From positions 1-46,642 of the forward strand of contig JADHOA010000002.1 of NCBI GenBank assembly GCA_016779185.1: a DNA stretch of 46,642 nucleotides, written 5' to 3'. The DNA is from Rubripirellula sp. (GTDB taxonomy: Bacteria; Planctomycetota; Planctomycetia; Pirellulales; Pirellulaceae). The translations under genes were made by a program, and so were the position numbers. The notes beneath the pieces are model-generated. The model saw nothing but the letters and a program-made list of their open reading frames with translations, was not told where the DNA came from and did not search any database. Numbering within the stretch: the stretch's first letter is position 1; every line of letters starts with the position of its first letter. Positions 9,769 to 17,947 of the stretch are shown here, in pieces.

Positions 9769-10343
9769 CTTTGAAATGAACCCGACTGAATTCTAGACCG
9801 TTGGGCAAACCTAAGAAAACTTCAGTCTGGTAATTGAAGTCGTGGATAATGGTGGATTTACGCCCGTTATTGGATTTGGAAAAAGCCTGGTGTCACCCGA
9901 CGGTTGGACGTCAGAAATACGATTCATGAACCAAAACATTGGTGTTGTTCACTAATTCACTGTGCTTCAATCAAAAAAAACGGGTTGAACTCGATCTCAG
10001 TTCTCTCGGATTTTTGGGATCAAGATAGGTGCCATTTTCTTAGCAAGATCGTTTTTCTTCCGTTAAAAGTTCCTGTGAATAGTGAGAAGTGGAGGCGGCT
10101 GAAAACGAAGTTCCTTGATTCGGCGTTGAGTACGCAAATACTTTTGGGTGAACATCTTCTTGATTATTCAACCGAGTTAAATCAGAAAAGCGAATTATCT
10201 CACGATCGGTGGAGAAAACCGCGGTGAACTAATGAAACTCTAGCTGTCTACTTCTATTCACTCTGGTAACCTATTAGTGCTGTTGATATTCCCTCTGTTG
10301 AGGAAGCCACTACAATCTTTCCCGCACTTTTTCAGCAAAGCAT
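9769..10343. other. intergenic region, no supported gene
   Basis: This 575-base stretch separates the divergent EIIA/SLC4 gene and the ABC-2 permease gene and should hold both promoters. One plus-strand frame (9904-10227) begins at TTG, has no ribosome binding site, and encodes a sequence with no recognisable domain. I see no strong promoter, terminator or RNA motif. Confidence 0.5.
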
Positions 10344-12110
10344 ATGCTGGGCCCTATTTTCTATCGCGAAGCGACTGTTGCCCCAAAGAGGCCAAAGACT
10401 TTTGTTGCACGTAGTGTTTACGTCCTGTCCCTTTTCACTCTGTTATGCACTGGCTATCTGGTTTTAGACGGTTCTCGGTCTTTGGCCACTAGTAGTGATG
10501 CGGCGCGCTTCGGAGGTTGGATGTTCACTTTGCTCGCTCCGTTGCAATTGCTTGTGCTGTCAAGCCTCGCCTCTGTTGGAGCTGCGGCAAGTGTTGCCCA
10601 AGAAAAAGACAGGCGAACGCTTTTATTACTTTTGCTAACTCGTTTGTCGGGCTTTGAGATTGTCGTTGGAAAATTAGGCGCGACTCTTCTCGTGCCTTTT
10701 GCTCTATTGCTTGGTGCCTTGCCTCTGTTTTTAATTCTTCCGTTGATGGGAGGAGTTTCACCGACGCAAGTGTTTGGCGTTTTCGTGGTCACTGCCGTTA
10801 CGGTGTTACTGGCGGGTAGTGTTGGAACAGTCATTGGATTATGGAGAGAAAAGACTTTCCAAGCCATTGCAATGACGGTTCTCGTGCTATTGGCTTACCT
10901 TGGAATAGGTGAATCGATTGCAAGTCAATGGAGTGATATTCCTCTTAATTTACAGATTTCGATCAGTCCCGTTCGAGCTTTGGCTATTGCTTCCTCTCCA
11001 ATGGTTAGCCTTTCTCGTGAAATTTCATTCTCCTTGGGTTGCTTTATTTTAAGCACTGTACTTCTATCAAGTTTGATACTAGCACTCGGGGTGATAAAAG
11101 TCAGGATTTGGAATCCCTCACGGGAGTTGAGACTTAAGCCGACAGAGGAGGATGAAAAGCTTGATGCTGAAGATCAGCACATTTCTTGGCGGGCCAGAGA
11201 GCCCAAACCGGTTTGGGATAATCCAGTTCTTTGGCGCGAAATTCGAACCTGGGCTTACGGCCGCAAGATCGTCATCATACGAATTGCCTTTGTGTTGCTG
11301 TTCTGTTTAATCGCGGCAGTTGTGCAGAGTCAGATTGCGGACGGCGTTGCTTACGAAGCGGGTGGACGGATTGGTAGAGCGTTGCCATCCGTCACGCTTC
11401 CGTTAGCCGGTCTTGGCGTTATCAGCTTGGTTTTGATCAATGCATTGGCCGTTAATTCGGTAACCAATGAAAGAGATGGACTGGCCCTCGATCTATTGCT
11501 TGTTACGGATCTAAGTCCAAAAGAATTTGTATTTGGAAAGCTCTTAGGCGTTATGTTTGTTGGCAAGGAGATGGTTCTGTTGCCGTTGATGCTGATGGTG
11601 TCTATGGCTTTGCAGAACGTAATGTCTTACGAAAACATGGTTTATTCGATTCTGGGAGCTTTAATCCTTATTGCTTTCGTGATCATGCTGGGAATCCATT
11701 GCGGTTTGAATTACGTGTCGGGACGTACAGCGATCCTCAATAGTATCGGAACCGTGTTCTTCTTATGTGTTGGTATTGCCATTTGCATGACCATCATGGT
11801 TAGTTTTCGAGGAGCATTTCAGCTACAGCTTGCACCGTTCCTTGTGATGATTTTGGGTGGCGGCGCTGCATTGTTTGCGTCTTTAGGTTGGCGAAATCCA
11901 AGCTCTGCGATCTTTTTTGCGTCATTTGGATTGCCGTTAGTAACTTTCTATGCCATCACTCAATTCCTGCTGCAAACGGATCATCTTTACGTCTTTGTGG
12001 CGTTACTCAGCGGCTATTTGTTTACTACCGCGGCGATGATGGTTCCGGCATTAAGTGAATTCGATGTGTCGCTTGAACGCGGTCGAGGCGCGGTCGGAGA
12101 CGAGAATTGA
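10344..12110 (+). CDS. ABC-2-type permease (two fused halves)
   Basis: This 588-residue membrane protein has about twelve hydrophobic segments in two similar halves. Each half opens with a cytoplasmic W/Y-R-E element (LGPIFYREA near residue 2; NPVLWREIRTW near 295) and carries an EKDRRTLLLLLLTRLSGFEIVVGK-like loop (the second is NERDGLALDLLLVTDLSPKE, near 375). Such ABC-2 permeases couple to a cytoplasmic ATPase that is not encoded nearby. The substrate is unknown; related proteins include gliding and Na+ or polysaccharide exporters. The start ATG 10344 has only a weak AAAG upstream. The stop overlaps the TTG start of the next gene by three bases (12107-12110), so it is probably translationally coupled to the CNNM pair. 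Confidence 0.8.
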   Translation: MLGPIFYREATVAPKRPKTFVARSVYVLSLFTLLCTGYLVLDGSRSLATSSDAARFGGWMFTLLAPLQLLVLSSLASVGAAASVAQEKDRRTLLLLLLTRLSGFEIVVGKLGATLLVPFALLLGALPLFLILPLMGGVSPTQVFGVFVVTAVTVLLAGSVGTVIGLWREKTFQAIAMTVLVLLAYLGIGESIASQWSDIPLNLQISISPVRALAIASSPMVSLSREISFSLGCFILSTVLLSSLILALGVIKVRIWNPSRELRLKPTEEDEKLDAEDQHISWRAREPKPVWDNPVLWREIRTWAYGRKIVIIRIAFVLLFCLIAAVVQSQIADGVAYEAGGRIGRALPSVTLPLAGLGVISLVLINALAVNSVTNERDGLALDLLLVTDLSPKEFVFGKLLGVMFVGKEMVLLPLMLMVSMALQNVMSYENMVYSILGALILIAFVIMLGIHCGLNYVSGRTAILNSIGTVFFLCVGIAICMTIMVSFRGAFQLQLAPFLVMILGGGAALFASLGWRNPSSAIFFASFGLPLVTFYAITQFLLQTDHLYVFVALLSGYLFTTAAMMVPALSEFDVSLERGRGAVGDEN

Positions 12111-13363
12111 CCGAGTTGATGGATTTCTGGCCATGGCTACTTGGGATGGCCATGTTGATTCTGCTAAGTGCGTTATTCAGTGGGAGTGAAGCGGCTCTTT
12201 TTTCTCTAGATCCGGCAGCAAGAAAAAAACTTAGAGCCTCGGGATCGACTGGCTTACGAGCTGATCAGCTTCTCGATCAGCCTGAGCAGGTGCTATCCGC
12301 TATCTTGTTTTGGAATCTACTGATCAACATGACCTACTTTGCGATGGCCGCCATCGTAGGTGATCGGCTCGACACAGCCACAGATACGACGTCGTCCATC
12401 ACTGTGTTATTCACGGTGGTAAGCCTCTTGATAATTATCTTTTTTAGTGAAATGCTGCCAAAAAGCCTGGCGGTTATTTCTCCAGTGAAAATCGCTACCC
12501 TCGTTGGCGTTCCCTTAGCATTCGCGTTTCATGTTGTTCGACCCATTCTGCCACTGGTGACGGCAACTAATCGTTTAGCAAGTAGGTTGATTTGGCCTTC
12601 ATTTGAACCGGAGCAAGAGATAAGCCTAGGTGATATCGAGCGGGCTATAGAGCTTGGTACTGATGATGCCGCATTGATAAGAAGGGAACGGGCAGCGCTG
12701 CGAGGATTGGTTGAGATTTCAGAAACACGGGTGACGGAGTTGATGCAACCTCGCGCGCGACTGTGGTTGACCGAGGAGATAAGCAGCGTTGATTTTCAGA
12801 ACTCTGCTCATTTCAGTCATTTACTAGTAACGAATCAATCAGGTGATATGGTTGTAGCTGCAGTTCCAGTGAGAGCATTGCGGCCAAGTCAGTTCGATCA
12901 TCTTAAGGATCACCTAGAACCCGTCGTGTATGTCCCATGGTCAGCTTATGTTTCGCAGGCCTTAGAGCAGTTGCAATTGAGAAATTGTTCTGTCGCGGTG
13001 ATAGTCAATGAGTTTGGGGAACTCGCAGGAGTTTTAATTAAGGACGAGATTCTGAGATTCATCATGGTTACGCGGGATGATGATGAAGCGGAGTGCGCGT
13101 GGTCTCTGCAAGAGGTGACCGACGGGGTGTTCAGAGCGTTCGGTTCTGCAAGTATTCGAAGCGTTGCCAAGAGATTGGATTTAGTTGTTGATGAAGTGGG
13201 AGTCACCACTTTGAGTGGTTTAATACAGCGACAGAATGGACGTTTCCCGCGTGAGGGTGACCGAGCTCTTTTAGGTGACTTTCAGTTACTGGTCCTTAGC
13301 GAAGTCGAGGACGGTTGGATCATTGAGATTCGAAGGCGCGAAAAAGATCAGGGAGAGACCTGA
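12107..13363 (+). CDS. CNNM/CorC-type transporter (DUF21-CBS-CorC_HlyC)
   Basis: This 418-residue protein has an N-terminal CNNM (DUF21) membrane domain of about four helices (residues 5-180) with the motif SGSEAALFSL. A CBS-pair region follows at about 200-320, then a C-terminal CorC_HlyC domain (about 330-410, including FPREGDR). The family is linked to Mg2+/Co2+ efflux or homeostasis; the exact ion is not readable here. A TTG start at 12107 is preferred because GGAGA at 12096-12100 is 6 bases upstream and the start overlaps the preceding stop; ATG 12119 is the alternative. Its stop overlaps the ATG of the next gene in a TGATG arrangement. Confidence 0.9.
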   Translation: MTELMDFWPWLLGMAMLILLSALFSGSEAALFSLDPAARKKLRASGSTGLRADQLLDQPEQVLSAILFWNLLINMTYFAMAAIVGDRLDTATDTTSSITVLFTVVSLLIIIFFSEMLPKSLAVISPVKIATLVGVPLAFAFHVVRPILPLVTATNRLASRLIWPSFEPEQEISLGDIERAIELGTDDAALIRRERAALRGLVEISETRVTELMQPRARLWLTEEISSVDFQNSAHFSHLLVTNQSGDMVVAAVPVRALRPSQFDHLKDHLEPVVYVPWSAYVSQALEQLQLRNCSVAVIVNEFGELAGVLIKDEILRFIMVTRDDDEAECAWSLQEVTDGVFRAFGSASIRSVAKRLDLVVDEVGVTTLSGLIQRQNGRFPREGDRALLGDFQLLVLSEVEDGWIIEIRRREKDQGET

Positions 13364-14304
13364 TGTTTTTCTCGGTGGTACTTTTTCTCGCTGGTTTAAT
13401 GCTGAGTGCATTTTTTAGCGGAACCGAAACAGGGCTTTATCGGGTATCGAGAACTCGACTCGTATTAGACGCTCTAGCTGGATCGAGGTCCTCTAAGGCG
13501 CTCGTATGGTTGTTGAACCAGCCAGCAATTTTTGTGGCAACTGCGCTGGTTGGAAACAATGTTGCTAACTATCTGACTAGTTTCGCCATTGTTTCGATCT
13601 CCGGCATACTGGTTAGCGCTGAGTCACCCGCTGAATTAGTCGGTCCAATACTCATGACACCTGTGGTTTTTGTTTTTGGTGAATTGCTTCCCAAGTCTTT
13701 TTTCTTTCATGCTCCGTATCGTCTAGTCCGATCCACGCGTTACTTTCTACTTACCTTTGCAATTATCTTTGCGCCCGTTTCTATCATTCTCGGGGCGTTG
13801 GGGGTGCTTCTGCGTAATCTCACCGGTAAGACTCCTTTTCCTGTTCGCTTGACAATGGCAAAAAGAGAGTTGGAAAAAGTATTACAAGATGGACACGAAG
13901 CTGGAATACTTGCGGCCGGTCAGCGAGAATTTGCACGGCGATTACTGGAGGTTGGTAATCGAAGAGCGATTTCTTTCGGCGTAGCGATATCGAGAATCGC
14001 AACAGTGGAGTTGCCTATTGATTTGGACCGCGCACGAAATGAAGCAAGAAAGTGCAACCATTCCATTGTTCTCGTGTCCCAGCAGCGTCGGATCGTGGGA
14101 TATCTTCGTTATTCGGATTTATTACGCGACGAAAACGCAGTTCGATGGCAGGCGGTAGGTGAGGCATACGCTGATGACCGTCATCTACGAGTACTACTGA
14201 ACCTATACGATGTCGGAAGCGAGGTCGCACTGATCAAGGATGAATCGGGGGCGGTAAAAGGTATCGTGACCCGTCGACAATTAATTGAGCCGTTAATGAA
14301 GTGA
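13363..14304 (+). CDS. second CNNM (DUF21)-CBS protein, lacking CorC_HlyC
   Basis: This 313-residue paralogue of the upstream gene has a DUF21 membrane domain (about residues 1-170, motif SGTETGLYRVS) and a shortened CBS pair (about 180-310) but no CorC_HlyC domain. It may form a heteromer with the full-length neighbour, which is a common tandem arrangement in planctomycetes and many other bacteria. The ATG at 13363 shares its A with the preceding stop (TGATG), and GGGAGAG at 13351-13357 is a good ribosome binding site. The ion specificity is unknown. Confidence 0.87.
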   Translation: MFFSVVLFLAGLMLSAFFSGTETGLYRVSRTRLVLDALAGSRSSKALVWLLNQPAIFVATALVGNNVANYLTSFAIVSISGILVSAESPAELVGPILMTPVVFVFGELLPKSFFFHAPYRLVRSTRYFLLTFAIIFAPVSIILGALGVLLRNLTGKTPFPVRLTMAKRELEKVLQDGHEAGILAAGQREFARRLLEVGNRRAISFGVAISRIATVELPIDLDRARNEARKCNHSIVLVSQQRRIVGYLRYSDLLRDENAVRWQAVGEAYADDRHLRVLLNLYDVGSEVALIKDESGAVKGIVTRRQLIEPLMK

Positions 14305-14349
14305 CTTTTCTCTAGGCCACAATAAATCAAACTCGCTATATCGACACTA

Positions 14350-14652
14350 CTAAGATTTAGTGTATCCGAGTTGCATCATGACACGAAGCAATTCATCGCA
14401 AGTTAGGTAACGACGATGGTGTCGAAGCTTGTATCGATCGATTGCCAAAGCAAGTTCTCGTCCCGCTCCTGAGAGACCGCGATGTGCATCGCCAAACTGG
14501 CGCCTCTCTACTCGCTGCGGATCATCCTTCATCCCTTTTCTGCGTTCAATGAAAGCCTGATTCGGTATGCTGCCCGGCGCCAGCTTGTTGGACCCAAAAG
14601 GCAGTGATGGGATGGTAAAACCCCCTAGATCAGTAGAATTAGAGATCGACAT
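14350..14652 (-). CDS. small conserved planctomycete protein of unknown function
   Basis: This 100-residue protein has a disordered, proline- and glycine-rich N-terminus and an ordered, basic C-terminus. The segment GRELALAIDRYKLRHHRRYL followed by TCDELLRVMMQLGY looks like a compact helical domain that I believe recurs in planctomycete genomes. There is no signal peptide or membrane helix. It starts at ATG 14652 and has no strong ribosome binding site. It converges on the CNNM operon. It could be a small DNA- or protein-binding regulator, but nothing in the sequence proves that. Confidence 0.65.
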   Translation of the reverse strand: MSISNSTDLGGFTIPSLPFGSNKLAPGSIPNQAFIERRKGMKDDPQRVERRQFGDAHRGLSGAGRELALAIDRYKLRHHRRYLTCDELLRVMMQLGYTKS

Positions 14653-14854
14653 GGTAGTTCTCGGATGGCTGATAACGCGGGGATACTTATTGAGAGACCC
14701 CTAGAAAAACCTACTCTTTGAACCATAGGTTAGATATTTGCGGAAGACAGCAAGAAAAGTAAAAAAATCTTTTTGCCCCTTGGTTTCGGTACCTGGCTAG
14801 GATGGGGGTCATTTATCTCGTCGGGTTCGGAGCGATGCTTGCTCGCCGGCATGC

Positions 14855-15760
14855 CTAGTGGCTATCAGGACGTGATGCGAATCTTGACTGTTGTTGATCT
14901 AATTGAGAAAGCCAGTTGATTTCCTCTAATGAGATGGATGATCGGCGTTTTGCTTCTTCCACTGCCAAGGCTGCATCCTTCTTTTTCCCCTGAAGTAGAG
15001 AGAGTTCCGCGAGTTGCAGATATGGAGTTGCATCGGCAGGAGACTTCTCTGAAGCTCGAACAAAACACTGGCGTGCATCCTCGAAACGACCAAGTTCTCG
15101 CATCGCTACCCCTCTAAGTAAATCGACTTGTGCCGGCGAGTCTATTGCACCCCGCTCGTCCTGAATGCGATCCAATGTGGCGAGTACTCGGTCATGTCTG
15201 GACTGCAAGAGATAGATTTCCGCGGTAGAAATTTGAACCTCTGAAAAATCTGGCTGAATCGAGAGTGACCGATGATAGGCAGAAAGAGCAGAATCCAGTT
15301 CTTGTGCTGCTCGCAGACAGTCACCATGTAATCGCCAAGCCTCCGCGGAATTGCGATCAGTCTCAAGTGCCCATTGGCTGTGATCTTCTGCTTCACGTAT
15401 GCGGCCAACCTCGAGGTACATTCTTCCTAAACGCTGCACAAGTTTTGGATCGCCCGCACTAAGTTCTACGGCTCTTTCCATCTGATCGATTGCTAGATCC
15501 TGATCCCCTTTTTTCCAGTAAGACTCGGCAAGTCCCCAGTGGGCACGATCATCAACGTCTGAGAGTTCTAACGCCTCTAGAAACAAATTTTCCGCTGATT
15601 GCCAGTGACCATCGTGCATGGCTTGAAATCCCTGCCCAGATAGCCTTCTCGCAGTGAGTGTCTGGCCACTATCTCCAAAGCTTGTGATCGCTCGGCATCC
15701 CAAAGACAACAGTAGGGTGCTACTTATGCAAAACGCGAAAGCTATATTTCGATGTTTCAT
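14855..15760 (-). CDS. TPR-repeat lipoprotein
   Basis: This protein of about 301 residues is probably exported. The preferred ATG 15760 gives a lipoprotein signal MKHRNIAFAFCISSTLLLSL followed by GC, the lipidated Cys being about residue 22; the open frame extends 27 codons upstream without a signal-like start. The rest is a series of about six TPR helical pairs, for example HWGLAESYWKKGDQDLAIDQ, AWRLHGDCLRAAQELDSALS and TPYLQLAELSLLQGKKKDAA. TPR proteins act as scaffolds; a role in outer-membrane or secretion assembly is possible. It stands alone, facing the plus-strand 16029 gene across about 270 bases. Confidence 0.88.
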   Translation of the reverse strand: MKHRNIAFAFCISSTLLLSLGCRAITSFGDSGQTLTARRLSGQGFQAMHDGHWQSAENLFLEALELSDVDDRAHWGLAESYWKKGDQDLAIDQMERAVELSAGDPKLVQRLGRMYLEVGRIREAEDHSQWALETDRNSAEAWRLHGDCLRAAQELDSALSAYHRSLSIQPDFSEVQISTAEIYLLQSRHDRVLATLDRIQDERGAIDSPAQVDLLRGVAMRELGRFEDARQCFVRASEKSPADATPYLQLAELSLLQGKKKDAALAVEEAKRRSSISLEEINWLSQLDQQQSRFASRPDSH

Positions 15761-16028
15761 GCAGTGGCTCGCAAAAGCAAAGACGACGACTTCTGGGTAT
15801 CTTGAGGTCGAACGTGGTTTCGATGCTAGATTGATTTCCATACGAGCCGTAAACGGCCAAGAAATAAATCGCTTCCAGTCCGGTCAATGTTCAAAAGTTA
15901 ATTTTCCCGTCGATAACTTGAACCCTTGGGTTTCGGTATTCAAAAAACTTGATAATGGTATCGCTAGGGTTCGAATCATGAGATGATACCCTTGGATCAA
16001 CAAGTCTTCTTACAAGGATCAACTGACT

Positions 16029-16472
16029 ATGCCAGCAACGTTTTCCGAAATGGGCTTGAATTTCCTTTATCCGGAAAATTGGGATTTGCATAAGGGTGAG
16101 GAGAAGGCAGACGAAGATGTCGGGGTGATTTTGGACTTTCCTTCAGGAGGTTTTCTGTCCATTGAGCTATTCGATCCAGAACAAGATATCACATCCTTGA
16201 TCGAGCAACTGACAACCGCTTTTCGAGACGAATATGGAGAAACGGAGACAGAGGAATTAGCCGAAGATTCGGAGCTTAGGCCTGGCGTGTTACAAGCAAT
16301 TGATTTCAGATTTTATTATCTCGATCTGCTCGTCATTTCCCGTCTGATGTTGATCATTCTTGGTAATCGCTCTTACATCTTGCAATTTCAGGACGAGAGT
16401 CGCGACTTCGAGAAAAATGAATTGGTTGTAAGCGCAATCTTACAGCAAATTGCTGGTGCAGCTAAACCGTAA
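16029..16472 (+). CDS. conserved hypothetical, PsbP/DcrB-like alpha-beta protein
   Basis: This 147-residue soluble protein opens with LNFLYPENWDLH, the pattern of DUF1795/DcrB/PsbP-like small alpha-beta proteins (a beta strand ending in YPxxW, later a hydrophobic strand pair LVISRLMLIILGNRSYILQF, then a C-terminal helix). There is no signal peptide, so it probably acts in the cytoplasm. AAGGATC at 16013-16019 gives a good ribosome binding site for ATG 16029. It converges on the fur-family gene. The function is unknown, and the fold assignment is from motif resemblance only. Confidence 0.72.
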   Translation: MPATFSEMGLNFLYPENWDLHKGEEKADEDVGVILDFPSGGFLSIELFDPEQDITSLIEQLTTAFRDEYGETETEELAEDSELRPGVLQAIDFRFYYLDLLVISRLMLIILGNRSYILQFQDESRDFEKNELVVSAILQQIAGAAKP

Positions 16473-16531
16473 AAGAGGTCGTTGGAATTCGACTTTGGTA
16501 AGAACCTTCGGCAGAGCGATGAAAAGGATTT

Positions 16532-17035
16532 TTAAACCAAGTCTTGCTTTCTTTTTTTTCGCCTTTGTTTTCCGCAGTTGCTACAGATGCCTTGGATAAT
16601 CATCCTGTGACCGGAAACTCGGAAACCTTTTTCCGTTGCCACTTGATCCCGTATAGACATCAGTGCATCACTCTGGAATTCAATGAGCTTGCGGCAAGCA
16701 GTGCAATACAAATGGTCGTGCTGGGGGTAGCCATAATCGAGTTCGTAAACCGTTCGACCATCTAACTGAAAGCTTTTTAGTAAACCAGCGTCCACAAATT
16801 CGCGCAGCGTTCGGTAGACGGTAGCCGAGCTAACGTAGTTTTGTTCACCGCGACGAGGTAGACGATCAATGAGTTCGTCGGCGTCAAAGTGGTCATGTTC
16901 TTCGAACACAGCCTCGATGAGGAATTTACGTTGATTGGTTTGCCGTAAACCACGAGTCTGTAAATATTCCTCGAACCGCTCCTGTGGAGACAGAGAGACG
17001 CGAAGCGGTTCGAGTGATTCAGAGGAATTAGACAC
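16532..17035 (-). CDS. Fur-family metalloregulator
   Basis: This 167-residue repressor of the Fur/Zur/PerR family has a winged-helix domain at about 17-90 (RGLRQTNQRKFLIEAVF, then SSATVYRTLREFVDAGLL) and a dimerisation domain with metal ligands HDHFDADEL (47-55), H106/H108, and the structural zinc cysteines C111, C114, C151 and C154. The C-terminus is Lys/Arg-rich. The start is a GTG at 17035 with no clear ribosome binding site. Whether it senses iron, zinc or peroxide cannot be told from the sequence. Neither neighbour is obviously its target: a conserved hypothetical gene (convergent) and flgM (same strand, upstream). Confidence 0.93.
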   Translation of the reverse strand: MSNSSESLEPLRVSLSPQERFEEYLQTRGLRQTNQRKFLIEAVFEEHDHFDADELIDRLPRRGEQNYVSSATVYRTLREFVDAGLLKSFQLDGRTVYELDYGYPQHDHLYCTACRKLIEFQSDALMSIRDQVATEKGFRVSGHRMIIQGICSNCGKQRRKKRKQDLV

Positions 17036-17184
17036 GTGGAATCAAAAAAAGAGTTATCGATGATGAGTGTTCGATGTTAGCCGAAGATCGGACTGAAGGA
17101 AGAACACACGTTACGGTAAAAACTAAACGTATTCCCGTAGACGGCTTGAATCCACCATTGCTTTTTTTGAAAGAAGCAGTAGCT

Positions 17185-17490
17185 CTACGCGAATCGATCT
17201 AAAATTCGATCAAGTGCTGCATCGAGCTTTTCGGGTGTCTCGTACGTTCCATTTGCAATCTGCCGACGTATTTCCGCGACACGATCGACTCGGATATCGC
17301 CGCCACCGGCTACACCCGCAGACGTCTGCAGTCGGTTGACATCCGAAGCACTGCTGGATAGGTCAAGTTGATCTACCGGAGCTGTTGATGCTTTCGGTGG
17401 TTTATCAACCGAGGACGGTGTCTGTATGCGATTGTTATTTGGCGATACAGATTGGCTGGTAGACACCCGAAACGGGCCATAAATTTGCAT
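17185..17490 (-). CDS. flgM: FlgM anti-sigma-28 factor
   Basis: This 101-residue protein starts MQIYGPFRVSTSQSV, a planctomycete-typical FlgM N-terminus. It has a low-complexity middle and ends in IRVDRVAEIRRQIANGTYET followed by PEKLDAALDRILDRF, which matches the sigma-28-binding helices of FlgM. It would hold the flagellar sigma factor inactive until the hook-basal body is complete. The start ATG 17490 is chosen because GGGAG lies about 12 bases upstream and the N-terminus fits the family; the open frame continues upstream to a TTG at 17598 through a spurious hydrophobic stretch. It fits with fliN and fliO at 35.8-36.9 kb, indicating a flagellated cell stage. Confidence 0.83.
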   Translation of the reverse strand: MQIYGPFRVSTSQSVSPNNNRIQTPSSVDKPPKASTAPVDQLDLSSSASDVNRLQTSAGVAGGGDIRVDRVAEIRRQIANGTYETPEKLDAALDRILDRFA

Positions 17491-17947
17491 AATCGAATTG
17501 CTCCCACTAGGGACGAGAATCTCCACAGATAATACTCCTACCAAAAAGATAGTCGACATTACCAGAGGAATGTAAGCGCGATAGCGACCGATATCCAATG
17601 CCCCTCTTTAGGGCTATGGGTTGCTTCCGCGTCGGTCAAGTGCGCCGCGATCCTTGTCCCAGGATGCAATCCGTAAGCGAAAAGAGACTTTTCAGCGCGA
17701 GAATTGCGGAAGTTCATGATGTATCGTCCTCAGGGACACGAGAGCTTCACGCAAATTCTGGAAAAGTTGGCTTCTAAAATCACTGACTTTTAGTGTGCTA
17801 GCAATTGCATCAGCAGCTCACTTCGATTCGCTGAGTCAAATGGTTCAGCGATAAATTGAAGATTCAAAATAGATCGATTGAACGTTGCGTACGTAATCAA
17901 TCTCTTAGAGGTAAAAATATTGTCGGCGAGGAATTATCCGCCACCGT
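17491..17947. other. intergenic region upstream of flgM, no supported gene
   Basis: About 457 bases lie between the radical SAM gene and flgM. No open frame with a ribosome binding site or recognisable product is present; the upstream extension of the flgM frame (17490-17598) is probably fortuitous. It probably contains the flgM promoter, but I found no convincing sigma-28 or sigma-54 motif. Confidence 0.5.

Noticed and set aside
9904-10227. Plus-strand open frame of 107 residues
   Set aside because: It begins at TTG, has no ribosome binding site, and encodes no recognisable domain; it lies in a divergent intergenic region.
15960-15985. GGTTCGAATC, reminiscent of a tRNA T-loop
   Set aside because: No acceptor stem, D-arm, anticodon arm or CCA can be built around it; chance match.
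17491-17598. Extended N-terminus of FlgM with a hydrophobic stretch
   Set aside because: The start would be a TTG without a ribosome binding site; ATG 17490 has GGGAG upstream and a family-typical N-terminus.
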